Shown: positions 58,249-58,335 of the stretch, piece by piece
Position numbering within the stretch: the stretch's first letter is position 1
How the letters are laid out: each line of letters starts with the position of its first letter
Assembly: GCA_947428935.1 (NCBI GenBank)
Contig: CANENS010000008.1
Location: 1 to 58,335 of the forward strand
DNA from: an uncultured Candidatus Saccharibacteria bacterium
GTDB taxonomy: Bacteria; Patescibacteriota; Saccharimonadia; Saccharimonadales; Saccharimonadaceae
DNA: 58,335 bases
Reading direction: 5' to 3'
The notes under the pieces: model-generated
Seen by the model: only the letters and a program-made list of their open reading frames with translations
What the model was told of the DNA's origin: nothing
Databases searched by the model: none
Program-made: the position numbers and the translations under genes

Positions 58249-58335
58249 TACGGCTAAAATAACAAGCCTCAGAGAGGTAGGGGTTCACTCAACGAATCCA
58301 GAAAGGAATAGTTGAAGCATATTCAACAAAATAGG

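Noticed and set aside
1-58335. Alternative genetic code with UGA as glycine (as in some CPR groups)
   Set aside because: TGA ends several full-length genes here (for example tatD and nifS) and is absent inside intact ones.

Overview
The window looks like a chromosome segment of a Candidatus Saccharibacteria (TM7)/CPR-type bacterium. The inference rests on several things: compact housekeeping operons, TGA used as a normal stop, many -10 boxes placed 7-8 nt before the start codon (leaderless mRNAs), lineage-odd versions of core proteins (RpoC without its zinc cysteines, a cysteine-free bL32-like protein, LeuRS with an inserted Nudix domain), and many small proteins I cannot assign. No tRNA, rRNA or CRISPR array was seen.

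Layout. 0-4 kb: rpsJ, an orphan KwaB/DUF4868-like gene, an unassigned gene and two copies of a dispersed cassette. 4-11 kb: typA, unassigned genes, a membrane transglutaminase-like protein, tatD and two following genes. 11-18 kb: a P-type cation ATPase, a phased palindrome array, a candidate structured RNA, pepN, a peptidase E-like gene and a histidine phosphatase. 18-24.5 kb: one operon-like run, nrdD-nrdG-unassigned-folA-tiny ORF-nifS-iscU. 25-33 kb: leuS with Nudix insert, a lipoprotein, then bL32-like/nusB/Nudix and rnc. 33-40 kb: accessory islands with rpsP and khpA, four more cassettes, hairpin clusters and a possible sRNA. 40-47.4 kb: rpoB-rpoC. 47.5-51.8 kb: decayed murI, then gatC-gatA-membrane protein-gatB. 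52-58 kb: IS200 remnant, a UvrD-like helicase, fusA and a CmpB-family membrane protein.

The most unusual content is a family of eight ~200-bp cassettes (four per strand) plus one solo head. Each encodes only the ~65-residue C-terminal end of a C-type-lectin-like/FISUMP-like domain, with a fixed TTCGCAGCGGG head, a fixed GC-rich 3' tract and a shared stop. Between the closest copies, differences concentrate in NNY codons in otherwise near-identical DNA. This is the pattern expected from adenine-directed mutagenesis by a diversity-generating retroelement, yet no reverse transcriptase, template repeat or full-length target gene is present here. Several cassettes sit beside a second dispersed element of ~120 bp that carries a strong sigma70-type promoter and a 21-bp palindrome (TTGAACA-N7-TGTTCAA). 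This promoter family, with transcripts beginning near AUAGGGUG, drives several of the unassigned genes. Cassettes, promoter elements and accessory genes together look like a dispersed variable-protein or recombination system. All functional statements about it are inference from sequence.
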